Source: Hormiphora californensis | Taxonomy: Eukaryota > Ctenophora > Tentaculata > Cydippida > Pleurobrachiidae | Direction of reading: 5' to 3' | NCBI GenBank assembly: GCA_020137815.1 | Contig: CM035360.1 | Coordinates: forward strand, 2,865,078-2,929,077 | Length of the DNA stretch: 64,000 bases | Shown here: one piece after another, positions 28,892 to 39,809 of the stretch | How the letters are laid out: each line of letters starts with the position of its first letter | Position numbering within the stretch: position 1 is the first letter of the stretch | Position numbers and translations under genes: made by a program | The notes under the pieces: generated by a model | Told to the model about the DNA's origin: nothing | What the model saw: only the letters and a program-made list of their open reading frames with translations | The model's database searches: none

Positions 28892-31466
28892 ATGACCATA
28901 AAGTTCCGCGAAGAGTTTCGCTTACCAATGCCCACCAAGGATCAAGAATCGACGCAAAGCGACAAAAAACTTCATCGCGGTTTTCACTGGTTCATCAAGT
29001 CCAAAGCGTTTCTTGCTCCTCTTCTTATCAGAAAGTCTATTGGAATGTTTCTACACTGTGAACCGGCTTATGCTGCTGAGGACTGGAGTTGTACCACATT
29101 GTTCACGCTGGAAGACAAGAAATCTAAGGCCAGAAACGGGAAAGGGAATGTTTTCTCCAACAACAAGTCACATGGCAGTGGTTTTAAGCATTTGCTAAAG
29201 TTTGAGGACCCTGACCAGCGATCTGAGACTGAGGTTACGATAGTTGCGAGTGTATCTATTCTTGGGATGAAATTACCGAAATCCTATGCCCCGTTAACAC
29301 CTCCTCCTAAGAGTTTAGTTCCTGCACCTCCCGAAGCAGCAAAATCCTTCTCTACTGAATTCTCCCTGACCGTCACCGATAAACCGATATCAAGCAATAT
29401 GAGGATCTTTCATGACTTTTTCTGGCATATCGAATCCAAAAAGGTTGACCCCTATTTTTTTGGTATCTTCTTACACTGTAAACCAGTTAACTCATCGGAA
29501 GAATGGAGATGTACTGCTAAGTTCTCTCTAGAAGAAATTACATCCGGGACGTTGAAGGAGGCATCATATAATACCTTCAGTAGCACCACCTCCACCAGTT
29601 TGGGATGGCTCAATTTTATGAAGTTTTCGGACAATCAGATCACTATACGAGCCTGTGTTACAATCAAATCTTCGCAAATTGGTCAACCGATTCTTGCTTC
29701 GCTTACTGGAGGTGAGAAAGACACGATGACCATCCACAGACGCCTTCCACAGAACGGCGGCCCCTACAATGGTAGCACAGTCCACCGTGCCAATGGTAAA
29801 TCATGGATTGTAAATGTTAGTCAAACAGCATCTCAGTTCAGTGTTTTAGTGACCTGTTACGATGGAGAATCAGGTATGAAACAAACTGGAACCGGTACTG
29901 TAGTGTCAATTGTGAAGCAATCACCCGTTCTGAGAGGCATTGGTGATATGGGAAAATGGACCAGCTTCAACATCAGCAACGGTTCAACAGCTGGAAAAGT
30001 GTTGACGATCATGATTGATGACATTCCATCCTGGTGAAGCGCCAATTGCTCGAGGTACTGGACTTTGGAAGGAAAGTGTTTGTCTATTAGACCTCACGGA
30101 AATGTCTCCTTCAAGTTAAAAGACAAGACTATCATCCCCCTGAACTCCTACATCCTCGCTCAAAACTCTACTGTCCTGCAAAATCTCATCGAGGAGGATG
30201 GTAAACTTGATCCATGACCTCAGCGACTATGAGTCGGAGTCTGTTCGCATTTTCATTGATGCCTGTTACTCTGGGACCCTTTCTAAACTAACTGATTCCA
30301 CGACAATCGAGGTCTTCAGCGATTTGATCCTCATCGTAAACAAGTTTAATGTTGAATGGGCCAAAGATTGGTGTCTTGATTTCTTCAAAAGGCACCTCCC
30401 TAAATCACTTGATAACTTCTCTTCATACTGGGAATTCGCTCTCCTCGCGTTGGATGCATCGATAACCTTTGAAAACCACACATTCATGTCCCACATTATA
30501 TCGAATGTTCCAGAGAAAAAGGAGGTCCTTCTATTCCACTGCTTCAGGCTACTCGACGAGTCCTCAATGGACCAACATTCTCAGCGTAAACTTGAGCTGA
30601 TGTTGGCACTGGTGGTGGAGTTCAATCTTCTCAATGGTTTCATGCTCAACTTGCACAAGATTCTGATCCAGGGCAAGAGGAATCCCCTTATCGACCACAT
30701 CCTTGATAACTTTAACTTTGGATTGTGCGATGAGCAGTGTATTGCAAATCTGTCATCAGCCATGGTTCACCGGAACATGTCGAGGTTTGCAAAGAATTTT
30801 ATCCGGGGAATTAGGAGGGAGAAAAGTGCTGCAGAAGATGATTGCTCGGAAGTCGCGAAAGGGAAAATACAACCCTTGGATGGAAGATTAGCAACCCTTG
30901 CAAGGAACTATTGGATACTGATTGGAAATTCATCTTGGCCGTGTTCCAGACAGCGTCCATTCACACTGGTGAGGAGACAGCTGGTAGGGAACGTGGATCA
31001 GATGAAAAAAGTTGTGGAAGTGATAGACCTTCTTGAAATAAAAGATGAAGAAGACGAAGAGATGGAGGAAGAGATGGGCAGGGAAGGAAGAAGGAAGTGA
31101 AGAAGAAGAGATGGGCAGCGAAGGTGAAGGAAGCTGAAGAAGAAGAGATGGGCAGCGAAGGTGAAGGAAGCGAAGAAGGAGAGGAGGATGAAGAGAAGAA
31201 GAAGAGGATGAAGATGAAAAAAGTGAAAAAGAAGAAGAAAAGATCGACAATGGATATGAAGATACTCAAGAAAAAGATGATGAAGATGGAGAAGACGTTG
31301 AAGAGATTGGTAGTGAAGAGAATGAGTGCAAACCAGAGGTGGGCAAGACAGATACGATACCAGAGGATAACATGGAATCGTTGTCAAGGGAGAGGATGAG
31401 GAGGAGAAGGAAAGTTCTAGTCCAAAGAGAAGGAAAACCCGATCCATGTCCAGACTGAACGTCTGA
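28892..31466 (+). pseudogene. MATH-like/BTB gene B3, frameshifted
   Basis: It starts at ATG 28892, eight bases after CCTTTAG, with two MATH-like units (HRGFHWFIKSK, EDWSCTT; FHDFFWHIESK, EEWRCTAKF) as in B2. The frame is lost at 30037. Aligned with B4 and B5, small indels are needed near 30030-30090 and again near 30214 (extra C in CTTGATCCATGACC). It then runs to 31099, with BTB (FIDACYSGTL), BACK-like part and ARNYWILIGNSSWPCSRQRP. The acidic Glu/Lys repeat tract that follows is frameshifted, yet the family end SPKRRKTRSMSRLNV-stop is still present at 31420-31466. It is either a young pseudogene or a gene hit by sequence errors. Confidence 0.85.
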
Positions 31467-31730
31467 ACTAACCTGAAAAGAACTATTTTGATTCAATAGT
31501 GGAACAAATGTTTAATTTATTAACTCTAATTCGTATAATGCTTGTTTAATAAATGCTACACTTTGCAGAGAACAAAACAATTTATACACGATTTAAACAT
31601 AACGGTGAAACACCGATTATTTTTGTAATCCTAAGCAAACCACTCAACGTGTATCCGTGTTTCATTACTAAACTAATTGATTAGAAAGTGAGTGTTAGCC
31701 GTCTATAAACGAGCATCGGTGATATTTTTA

Positions 31731-32183
31731 AAGGTTGACAAGATACCTAAAACTTTTCGTATATCGTCTTATTTTGATTTATCATTAATTTTCAGCATTT
31801 TTTCAGAATTTTTTGTCGGCTAGAAAAAAAATCGAAATAGGGGGTCTACCGATATTGTCAGCACTGGTTTTACTGGGCACACTCACTGCGTCTCGCAAAT
31901 TGAAATTCACGTTTCCGGTTCCTCAAAAGATAAAGACTTGATCTTGGTTGCGTTGGATTGGTCTCAATAAGACCTTTCCAACGCTACCAAAACGGTTTCT
32001 GTATCTCATCAGGAACCGGAGATATTACGTTATCAATTTTAAAAAAGGCACACTCATTTGTCAGTAGACCCCCTATTTTGCACATATTTCTAGCCGACAA
32101 AAAATTCTGAAAAAATGCTGAAAATTAATGATAAATCAAAATAAGACGATATACGAAAAGTTTTAGGTATCTTGTCAACCTTT
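31731..32183. mobile_element. Foldback element between B3 and B4
   Basis: Arms of about 121 bp (31731-31851 and 32063-32183) beginning AAAGGTTGACAAGATACC are inverted with very high identity, around a loop of about 211 bp. No coding capacity. Confidence 0.92.
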
Positions 32184-32358
32184 AATAGTATTTTTAACCA
32201 AATTTTTATTGTATCCGCTGTATTTTTTAATCAATATTTTTATAATTTTTATTCCGTACCTCCGTGTTTAATTACAAAATGCTGTAAACCCTTCCCTGTT
32301 AATCTAACCCCAACCACCCTCTCCCCTATAGCTAGAATAGCTCGGAGGTGACTATATA

Positions 32359-34128
32359 ATGACGAAATCGTTCTCAACAGAGTTTGATGTGGCCTTGTCC
32401 GATGAGGTAAACAAATCATCCTTCACCTGTCGCAAACTTTTTCATGGATTCTTTTGGACCATCAATTCTAAAAGGCTTTCTTCGGGGTTCATCGGCGTTT
32501 ATCTTCATTGTAAGCCAGTCAATACATCGGGAGAATGGAGCTGCTCTATCGATTATTTATTGAAAGAACTAGAAGGTACGGACGGTAAAGAACTTCGTAA
32601 TAGTTGCATCTTTTCAAACAGTTCTCGTACAGGACGGGGCTGCAGTAACTTTAAACCTGATGAGGGAGAAGCTAATATCAAGATTGAGGCCTCTGTTACC
32701 ATCAAAGATGTCTACATGGGGCAACCTATTCTCGCTCCCCTCGAACCAGCTTCAAACAACGTTATGACATTCCATCGCCGTCTTCCTCAATCGACCGAAC
32801 CATTCTCAACCGTCTTCAGCCAGGATGCAAACGGACAAACGATTGTTGCAACGGTAAAACTAAATGCAACCGATATGACTGTCCTAGTAACCTCCTATAA
32901 TAATGAATCAGGCATAATCGAGAACAAAACCGGAACTGTGGTCGTAGTGGTGAAACAGGACCCGATTGTACGAAAGATTGGCGACCTAGGAAATTCTATC
33001 TACCTGAAGTTGAAGAAGAATACGTGGGCTGGAAAGGTTCTAACAATTATGGTCGATGATTTTACCTCTGGGGAAGCACCATCACGAAAAGGGTTGGATT
33101 TTGGAAGGCAGTGTTTGTCTGTCCGACCCCACGGAAATGTCACCTTCAAGTTAAAAGACAAGACTGTCATCCCCCTGAACTCCTACATTCTTGCTGAAAA
33201 CTCGACTGTCCTGAAAGATCTCATCGAGGAGGATGGTAAACTTGATCATGATTTTAGTGATTTCGAGTCTGAGTCTGTTCGCATTTTCATCGATGCCTGT
33301 TACTCTGGAACGCTTGAAAAACTGACTCCTTCTACAGACTTCCGAGTTATCAGAGATTTGACTACCATGGTTACTCAGTTTAATGTCACGTGGGCGACAG
33401 GACAATGCCTTGATTTCTTTAAGAAGAAACTCCCTCAATCACTTGAAAATTTCACGGCTTATTGGGATTTCGCTCTTATGGCTTTGGATCTTTCAGTGAA
33501 TCTTGGAAATCATTCTTTCTTGGATCACTTATTTTCAAGCATTCCAGAAAGGAAAGAGGCTCTAATGTTCCACTTTTCCCATCTTCTGGCAGGAGAAACT
33601 GATTGTTCACAAGTTGAGCTTGTCATGGCGTTGGCTGTTGAATTTCAGCTAGTTCCTGTTTTCGTCCAACAGCTCCACTCTGCCTTAATCTTCAGCAGGA
33701 AAACCACGATCATCGATCATATCCTGGAAAATTTCAACATTTCCCTCTGCGATGAGCAGTACCTAACGATGCTTTCGGACGCTCTGAAGCAGTGTTCCTC
33801 GGAACAATTTGCAGAGAGTTTTACGGAGGCTTTAGATAGGGAGAAAAAAGGAAATGAGAATACTGAGAAGAAGGAAGGAGGAGATTTACTTCTCAGGGAG
33901 GATGGAACGCTGGCAACGCTGGCTAGGAACCACTGGAGGAATATTGTGGGTTCCACATGGCCTTGCTCTAAAGGAAAACAACCCTTCTCTCTGACAAAAA
34001 GGGTACTGTTCAAGGATGTCAAGGAAGAAGTGGTGGAGATATCAAAAACTGAAGTTAGTGATGAGACAGATGGAAAGGAAAACAATAACCCTAAGAGGAG
34101 GAAAACACGGTCTTCAAAGTCTTCCTGA
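32359..34128 (+). CDS. MATH-like/BTB protein B4 (intact, 589 aa)
   Basis: A single coding exon; its ATG lies 27 bases after CCTATAG. One MATH-like unit (residues 1-120: FHGFFWTINSK, GVYLHCKP, EWSCSID) is followed by a beta-rich region (about 134-240). BTB spans about 258-320 (HGNVTFKLKDKTVIPLNSYI, FIDACYSGTL), with a BACK-like region from about 328. The C-terminus has ARNHWRNIVGSTWPCSK and ends in KENNNPKRRKTRSSKSS. It is the closest relative of B5. Probable CUL3-type ubiquitin ligase adaptor by family; the basic tail suggests nuclear location (inference). Confidence 0.88.
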   Translation: MTKSFSTEFDVALSDEVNKSSFTCRKLFHGFFWTINSKRLSSGFIGVYLHCKPVNTSGEWSCSIDYLLKELEGTDGKELRNSCIFSNSSRTGRGCSNFKPDEGEANIKIEASVTIKDVYMGQPILAPLEPASNNVMTFHRRLPQSTEPFSTVFSQDANGQTIVATVKLNATDMTVLVTSYNNESGIIENKTGTVVVVVKQDPIVRKIGDLGNSIYLKLKKNTWAGKVLTIMVDDFTSGEAPSRKGLDFGRQCLSVRPHGNVTFKLKDKTVIPLNSYILAENSTVLKDLIEEDGKLDHDFSDFESESVRIFIDACYSGTLEKLTPSTDFRVIRDLTTMVTQFNVTWATGQCLDFFKKKLPQSLENFTAYWDFALMALDLSVNLGNHSFLDHLFSSIPERKEALMFHFSHLLAGETDCSQVELVMALAVEFQLVPVFVQQLHSALIFSRKTTIIDHILENFNISLCDEQYLTMLSDALKQCSSEQFAESFTEALDREKKGNENTEKKEGGDLLLREDGTLATLARNHWRNIVGSTWPCSKGKQPFSLTKRVLFKDVKEEVVEISKTEVSDETDGKENNNPKRRKTRSSKSS

Positions 34129-34453
34129 ACTGATTATTGTCTTACTTATTTATCGGGCTAAGTGATTGTGAGAAGTAGAGTTGTTGGTGATATCTGACTA
34201 AATTTTATAGGGAAACACTTTTTATTGGACATTTGTTTTGACACTGATCGCAGGTCAGAAATTGTCGATTGTTTTTTAAAACCAGACTATTATTGTATCC
34301 GCTGTATCTTTTAAACAATATTTTTATAATTTTTATTCCGTACCCCCGTGTTTAATTAAAAAATGATGTAAACCCCTCCCTGTTAATCTAACCCTAACCA
34401 CCTTCTCCTTCTCCTCAAAAACCACCTTCTTCCCTATAGCCCGAGTTGACCAT

Positions 34454-36211
34454 ATGACGAAATCATTCTCAACAGAGTTTGATGTGGCCTTGTCCAATGA
34501 GGTAGACAAACTATCCTTCACAAGGGATAAACTATTTCATGGATTCTTTTGGAGTATCAGTTCTAAGAGGACTTCTTCGGGGTTCATTAGCGTATATCTA
34601 CATTGTCAATCAGTCAATACCTTGGCAGAATGGAGCTGCTCTGTCGATTATTCACTGAAAGAGCTAGAAGTTAGAGAATATCGAAATAGCCATACCTTTT
34701 CAAGCAGCACTCGTACAGGATGGGTCTGGAAACATTTTAAACCTGATGGGGGAGAAGCTAATATCAAGATTGAGGCCTCTGTTACCATCAAAGATGTCTA
34801 CATGGGGCAACCTATTCTCGCTCCCCTCGAACCAGCTCCAAACAACGTTATGACGTTCCATCTCCGCCTTCCACAATCTACCGAACCATTCTTAGCCGCC
34901 CTCAGTCAGGAAGCAAACGGACAAACGATTGTTGCTATAGTAAAGCTAAATGAAACTGATATGGCTGTCGCGGTAATCTCTTATAATATTGAATCAGGCA
35001 TAAAAGAGGATAAAACCGGAACTGTGGTCGTAGTGGTTAAACAGGACCCGATTGTACGAAAGGTTGGCGATCTGGGAAAGTATATCGACCTGAAACTCAA
35101 AAAGAATACATGGGCTGGAAAGGTTCTAACAATTATGGTTGATGATTTTACCTCTGGGGAAGCACCATCGCGAAAAGGAATGGATTTTGGAAGAAAGTGT
35201 TTATCTATTAGACCCCACGGAAATGTCACCTTCAAGTTAAAAGACAAGATTGTCATCCCTCTAAACTCCTACATTCTTGCTCAAAACTCTTCTGTCCTGC
35301 AAAATCTCATCGAGGAGGAGGGTAAACTTGATCATGATCTCAGCAAATATGAGTCTGAATCAGTTTGCATTTTCATCGATGCCTGTTACTCTGGAACCCT
35401 TGAAAAGCTGAGTTCGACTACAGACTTCCGGGTTATCAGAGATTTGATTGTCATGGTTACTGAGTTTAATGTCACGTGGGCGAAAGAACAGTGTCTCGAT
35501 TTATTTCAGCAGAAACTTCCTCAATCACTTGAAAATTTCACCGCCTATTGGGATGTCGCTCTTATGGCTTTGAATCTTTCAGTGAATCTTGGAAATCATT
35601 ACTTCTTGGATCGTCTATTTTCAAGCATTCCAGAAAGGAAAGAGGCCCTTCTGTTCCACTTTTCCCATCTTCTGGCAGGAGAAACTGATTGTTCACAAGT
35701 TGAGCTTGTCATGGCGTTGGCTGTTGAATTTCAGCTAGTTCCTGTTTTTGTCCAACTGCTCCACTCTGCCTTAATCTTCAGCAAGAAAACCACGATCATC
35801 GATCATATCCTGGAAAATTTCAACTTTTCTCTCTGCGATGAGCAGTATCTAACGATGCTTTCGGACGCTCTGAAGCAGTGCTCCTCGGAACAATTTGCAG
35901 AGAGTTTTATGGAGGCTTTAGATAGGGAGAAAAAAGAAGGTGAGAATACTGGGAAGAAGGAAGGAGGAGATCTAGTTCTCAGGGAGGATGGAACCCTGGC
36001 AACGCTGGCTAGGAACCACTGGAGGAAAATCGTGGGTTCCACATTTCCTTGCTCTAAAGAAAAACCCTTCTCTCTGACAGAAAGGGTACTGTTCAAGGAT
36101 GTTAAGGAAGAAGTGGTGGAGATAACAAAAACTGAAGTTAGTGATGAGAGAGATGGAAAGGAAAACAATAACCCTAAGAGGAGGAAAACACGGTCTTCAA
36201 AGTCTTCCTGA
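34454..36211 (+). CDS. MATH-like/BTB protein B5 (intact, 585 aa)
   Basis: A tandem paralogue of B4 about 2.1 kb downstream, with a copied 5' flank (TATCCGCTGTAT...TCCCTGTTAATCTAACC). Its ATG is 14 bases after CCCTATAG. The domain order matches B4: one MATH-like unit, a beta-rich region, BTB (HGNVTFKLKDKIVIPLNSYI), a BACK-like region, ARNHWRKIVGSTFPCSKEKP and KENNNPKRRKTRSSKSS. Most differences from B4 lie in residues 15-105 and 138-195, while BTB and the C-terminal half are nearly the same. This suggests divergence of the recognition surface with a constant ligase-binding part (inference). Confidence 0.88.
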   Translation: MTKSFSTEFDVALSNEVDKLSFTRDKLFHGFFWSISSKRTSSGFISVYLHCQSVNTLAEWSCSVDYSLKELEVREYRNSHTFSSSTRTGWVWKHFKPDGGEANIKIEASVTIKDVYMGQPILAPLEPAPNNVMTFHLRLPQSTEPFLAALSQEANGQTIVAIVKLNETDMAVAVISYNIESGIKEDKTGTVVVVVKQDPIVRKVGDLGKYIDLKLKKNTWAGKVLTIMVDDFTSGEAPSRKGMDFGRKCLSIRPHGNVTFKLKDKIVIPLNSYILAQNSSVLQNLIEEEGKLDHDLSKYESESVCIFIDACYSGTLEKLSSTTDFRVIRDLIVMVTEFNVTWAKEQCLDLFQQKLPQSLENFTAYWDVALMALNLSVNLGNHYFLDRLFSSIPERKEALLFHFSHLLAGETDCSQVELVMALAVEFQLVPVFVQLLHSALIFSKKTTIIDHILENFNFSLCDEQYLTMLSDALKQCSSEQFAESFMEALDREKKEGENTGKKEGGDLVLREDGTLATLARNHWRKIVGSTFPCSKEKPFSLTERVLFKDVKEEVVEITKTEVSDERDGKENNNPKRRKTRSSKSS

Positions 36212-36383
36212 GCTGATTCTTGTCATACTTGCTTATCGGGCTATGTGATTGTGAGAATTAAAGTTGTTTGCGATATCTGACTAAATTTTATAGGGAAACT
36301 CTTCTTATTGGACATTTGTTTTGACACTGATCGCAAGTTAGAAATTGCCGATTGTTTTTTAAAACCAGACTAGTATTTTCATT

Positions 36384-36566
36384 ATATCCGCTGTATTTTT
36401 TAATCAATATTTTATTAAAAAAAAAAAAATCTGTACCCCCGTGTTTAATTATAAAATGCTGTATACTATTCCCTGTTAATCTAACCTCAACCACTTCTCC
36501 CCTATAGCTCGGGGTTGACACTTGTTGACAGACGACTACATGACGAAATTGTTTAGAGTGACCTAA
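36384..36566 (+). pseudogene. Vestige of a third B4/B5-type gene start
   Basis: The B4/B5 5' flank is present a third time (TATCCGCTGTATTTTTTAAT, CCTGTTAATCTAACC, CCCTATAG) and leads to ATGACGAAATTG at 36540, the family's first codons, after which similarity stops and TAA follows. This is the edge of an incomplete tandem duplication. Confidence 0.8.
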
Positions 36567-36875
36567 AAAGTGGGAAGTCCATTAAGGAAGGACTAAGGAG
36601 TTTGTGTGGTGTTTCCAGGGAAATACAAGACTTTCACCCAGTGAGCTTGTTAAATCAGGTCAGCTCATCACCCATTAATTACATGTTAATTCTCAGTTCA
36701 AGATTGTTAGTTGTTAGGCAATATAATGATTCTTTTCTCAATTTCAGAGCACACGAGTACGACAGAGAAGCTTAATGAGGAAAACACGTTGATACTTGGC
36801 AAGAGAGGAGTTGTACGTAAAATGAACTTAGTTAGACACGGAGACTGTAGATGGGCTACTAATTCTTGTAACAGT

Positions 36876-37081
36876 GGTGCTCTGTCATATTGGCCGCCCG
36901 CACAGGCCAGACATTTTTCGAGTGTCGAGTGTCTACTAGTAGGAGCGCTTAGAACATGCATGTGCAAAAGTCGCGCCCGTCTAAGACAATCTAAAAACGC
37001 AATTGATGTTAGCTTCGTAGACCGCATCGTAGGTAACGCTTTATGTGCTGTGGGCGGCCAATATTTTGAAGTGCTCTACAG
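36876..37081. mobile_element. MITE-like inverted-repeat element, TTGGCCGCCC family
   Basis: GTGGTGCTCTGTCATATTGG plus CCGCCCGCACAG at the left is inverted imperfectly at the right (CTGTGGGCGGCCAATATTTT). A second element with the identical left end lies at 54934. TSD not defined. Confidence 0.7.
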
Positions 37082-37735
37082 CTTTAATTGGAAAGTCTTT
37101 GAGCAGTGTTTGGTGTTGTGTAATGACATTGGTCCCGTAATTTTTGATAGTAGAAGCGCTTAGATCAGCACATGCCAAAAGTCGCACACCACCCTTTTTG
37201 TGCATTTTCATAGCTCCTTTATTTCGCATCCGATCATAAAATGACCTTCGAGTTTTCAAAAGATCTCATCGAGATCTACAAATACTTGAGGGTCATTTTT
37301 TCCCGCCCTGGTAAAGGTCGAAGGCCTTCACCCGGATGCCTTTTACAAAAAGGCATAGGGGTTTAGAAATCTAACGGACATAGTGTGGCGGCTGGCGCGC
37401 AATGTTTTATTTGCACGTCGGAAACTTGTTGTGGCTGTATTTTGGCTCTCACGCCTTTGTTTCTTGACCGATTTCGTCGATCAAAAGTTTTATGGACTCA
37501 CAAAATTATGTTCTTTCCGGTGATATGCGGTTTTATGCCGTAAAGTGAGAGCAAGTGGGGGCTGTCACGCTGCGCACGAAAAGGGGGGTGACAACTTCAA
37601 AAAATCCGACTTCAGCCGCTCAATTATTCTCGAATTTTAATTTCTCTTGTTTTGGTGGGATTGTTGGGATATAAATGGAGATGGGAGCGACTAACCGGTT
37701 TCTAACAGTTCCAAACTCCTTTAGGACCAGCAGTT
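37082..37735. other. Spacer upstream of B6
   Basis: No gene was recognised. GGGGGTGACAACTTCAAAAA plus ATCCGAC at 37586 also occurs at 4349, so it is a dispersed repeat. A CTCCTTTAG acceptor lies 11 bases before the B6 ATG. Confidence 0.6.
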
Positions 37736-39599
37736 ATGACGTATCAGTTCTCTAAAACACTTTACCCGTTGTTGCCAAAAAGTAAGGATGATGAAGCAAT
37801 TGTGAGTGAAAAAGAACCAAATCATGGCTTTTTCTGGTACCTCATGTTAAAGATTCAGCCGAACGGTTTACTGAAAATATCCTTGCATTGTGAGCCAGTG
37901 GACACCGTTACAGAATGGAGTTGTACAACTTCATTTAAAATTAAACCAACCTTTACAATGGATAGTCTTCGTAAGGGCTTAAACAACAATAAAGAATGGA
38001 AAAGTTCTGTTTCAGCATACTCATCCAGTACTCAAAAGATCGGTTGCGGAAATACATGGGTCATACCTCCGGTCCACGATGAGAAGATTTTTATTGATAT
38101 CGAGGTCACCATACAAGACATTTACCTGGGCCAACCAATCCTTACACCAGTCGGGCCATCATCACACGATGTAGCCCTGTTTCACCGAAGATTTCCTTCC
38201 ACCAAAATATCCGGTACAGTGGTTACAAGTTGTGCCGCAAATGAGAGGATTTGGGTCGTCCACACTCACTACGAAAACGGTTATCTGAGCTTTTTTGTTT
38301 CCTGTTACCATGACAAACTCGGACAGCAGATACATCATATATCTGGGAATGTGATTATTCATCTCAAACTGGATCTGGTATTAAAAAATGTTGGAGTTTA
38401 TGGAAATTGGATTCAGTTCAATATTGACAATGATGCTTTTTGTGGAAAGGTTGTGACGTTTATCGTCGATGAATTTCATGAATACTCACCCCCTAGAGGA
38501 AAATACTTTGGAGAGAGGTCATTCGGTACTATCCATGGGAATGTTCGATTCATTTCAAAAGATGAAGATCGAGAACTTGGGGTAAGTGAACATCGTGCAA
38601 ACTCCTACATTCTTGCCCAAAACTCTCCTGTTTTCGAGAAACTTATCAAGAAAGATAAGAAACTCGAATACGATTTCTCCCACTATCATCCGGACACTGT
38701 TATGTTATTTATCGAAGCCTGTTATTCTGGAAGACTTTCCATTAGAGACGGTTGGCCGAACTTGAAACTTTTCGGAGATTTTGCCACGATGGTGATACGA
38801 TTCAAAGTCAAATGGGCCGAAGAGGCGTTCCTGTATTACTTCAAAAGAAGACTACAGACCCCAAGATATATCAACCCAGATGCAGATTTCGGCAACTACT
38901 GGCAGCACGCACTCTTGGCATTGGATTTTTCGATGGAACTAAAGAACCATTCCTTTCTGAACCTCCTATTCTCTAGTATCTCTGAAAACAAGATTTTGTT
39001 CAGCTTTGAACTGTCTGGAATGTTGACAGAGTCCACTGAAACCCTGCAGATGGAGTTGCTTATGGCATTAGCCGTCGAGTATGACCTTGTTCCCTCTCTT
39101 TGTGCAACAACTCCATAGCGTTTTAACTTTTGAGAACAAGAAGTCTCCCATTATCGATCACATTCTTGAAAACTTCAACTTTTCTCTATGCGATGTGAAG
39201 CACCTAGAAATGGTTTCTGGATCGCTGAAAGAATACTCATCTGAAGAATGTGCTGAAAACTTCATCAAGACTGTAAAAGTTGAGAAGAAATCGAGAAGAA
39301 AGCTGAGGAAGAAAGCTGGACAAGGTATTTGAAAGCGATGGATCGCTGATAATCCCTGGCTCGGAACCACTGGTCCAACATAACAAATTCGTCGTGGCCT
39401 TGTACCAAAAGAAGACCATTTTCCCTCTTCAAAAGGGAGCTCCTGAAGGAAGTGGGAAATGTGGGCAAGGATGAGGAGAAGGAAAATAACGTTACCATGG
39501 TTACCAATGGTTACCAAGGTTACAGAAAGGAGGGAGGAGGATGAGAGGAAGAAAAATAACAATCCAAAAAAGAGGAAAATAAGGAAGTCAGGACATTGA
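37736..39599 (+). pseudogene. MATH-like/BTB gene B6, frameshifted, most divergent member
   Basis: ATG at 37736 opens a 460-codon frame with one MATH-like unit (NHGFFWYLMLK, EWSCTTSF), a beta-rich region, BTB (HGNVRFISKDEDR, ANSYILAQNSPVF, FIEACYSGRL) and a BACK-like part. The BTB has an insertion (RELGVSEHR) compared with relatives. An extra base near 39090 (CTTGTTCCCTCTCTTTGTG) shifts the frame; the family sequence continues to 39332, then in another frame (ARNHWSNITNSSWPCTKRRP at 39360-39415), and once more to the end NNPKKRKIRKSGH at 39599. At least three frame changes affect the last quarter. Either decay or sequencing error. Confidence 0.85.
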
Positions 39600-39809
39600 T
39601 TTGAAGGAATTCGCTCACAAGATACGAGTTGTGACAAATGTAGACAGAAGAAATTGACAGTGTTTATTTTTATAATTCAAACAGTTTTTTATTCAGCACT
39701 TTTTAAAATTGTAAAGGGTCGTTGAACACCAGTTTGACACCCTCATAACCAAGTAATTAACTTATTAACATTAACAAGTAAATAACTTATTTTTTAATCA
39801 TTTTCAATA

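Noticed and set aside
30930-31496. Long Ser/Leu/Phe antisense ORFs
   Set aside because: Antisense of the acidic Glu/Lys repeat tract at the end of B3.
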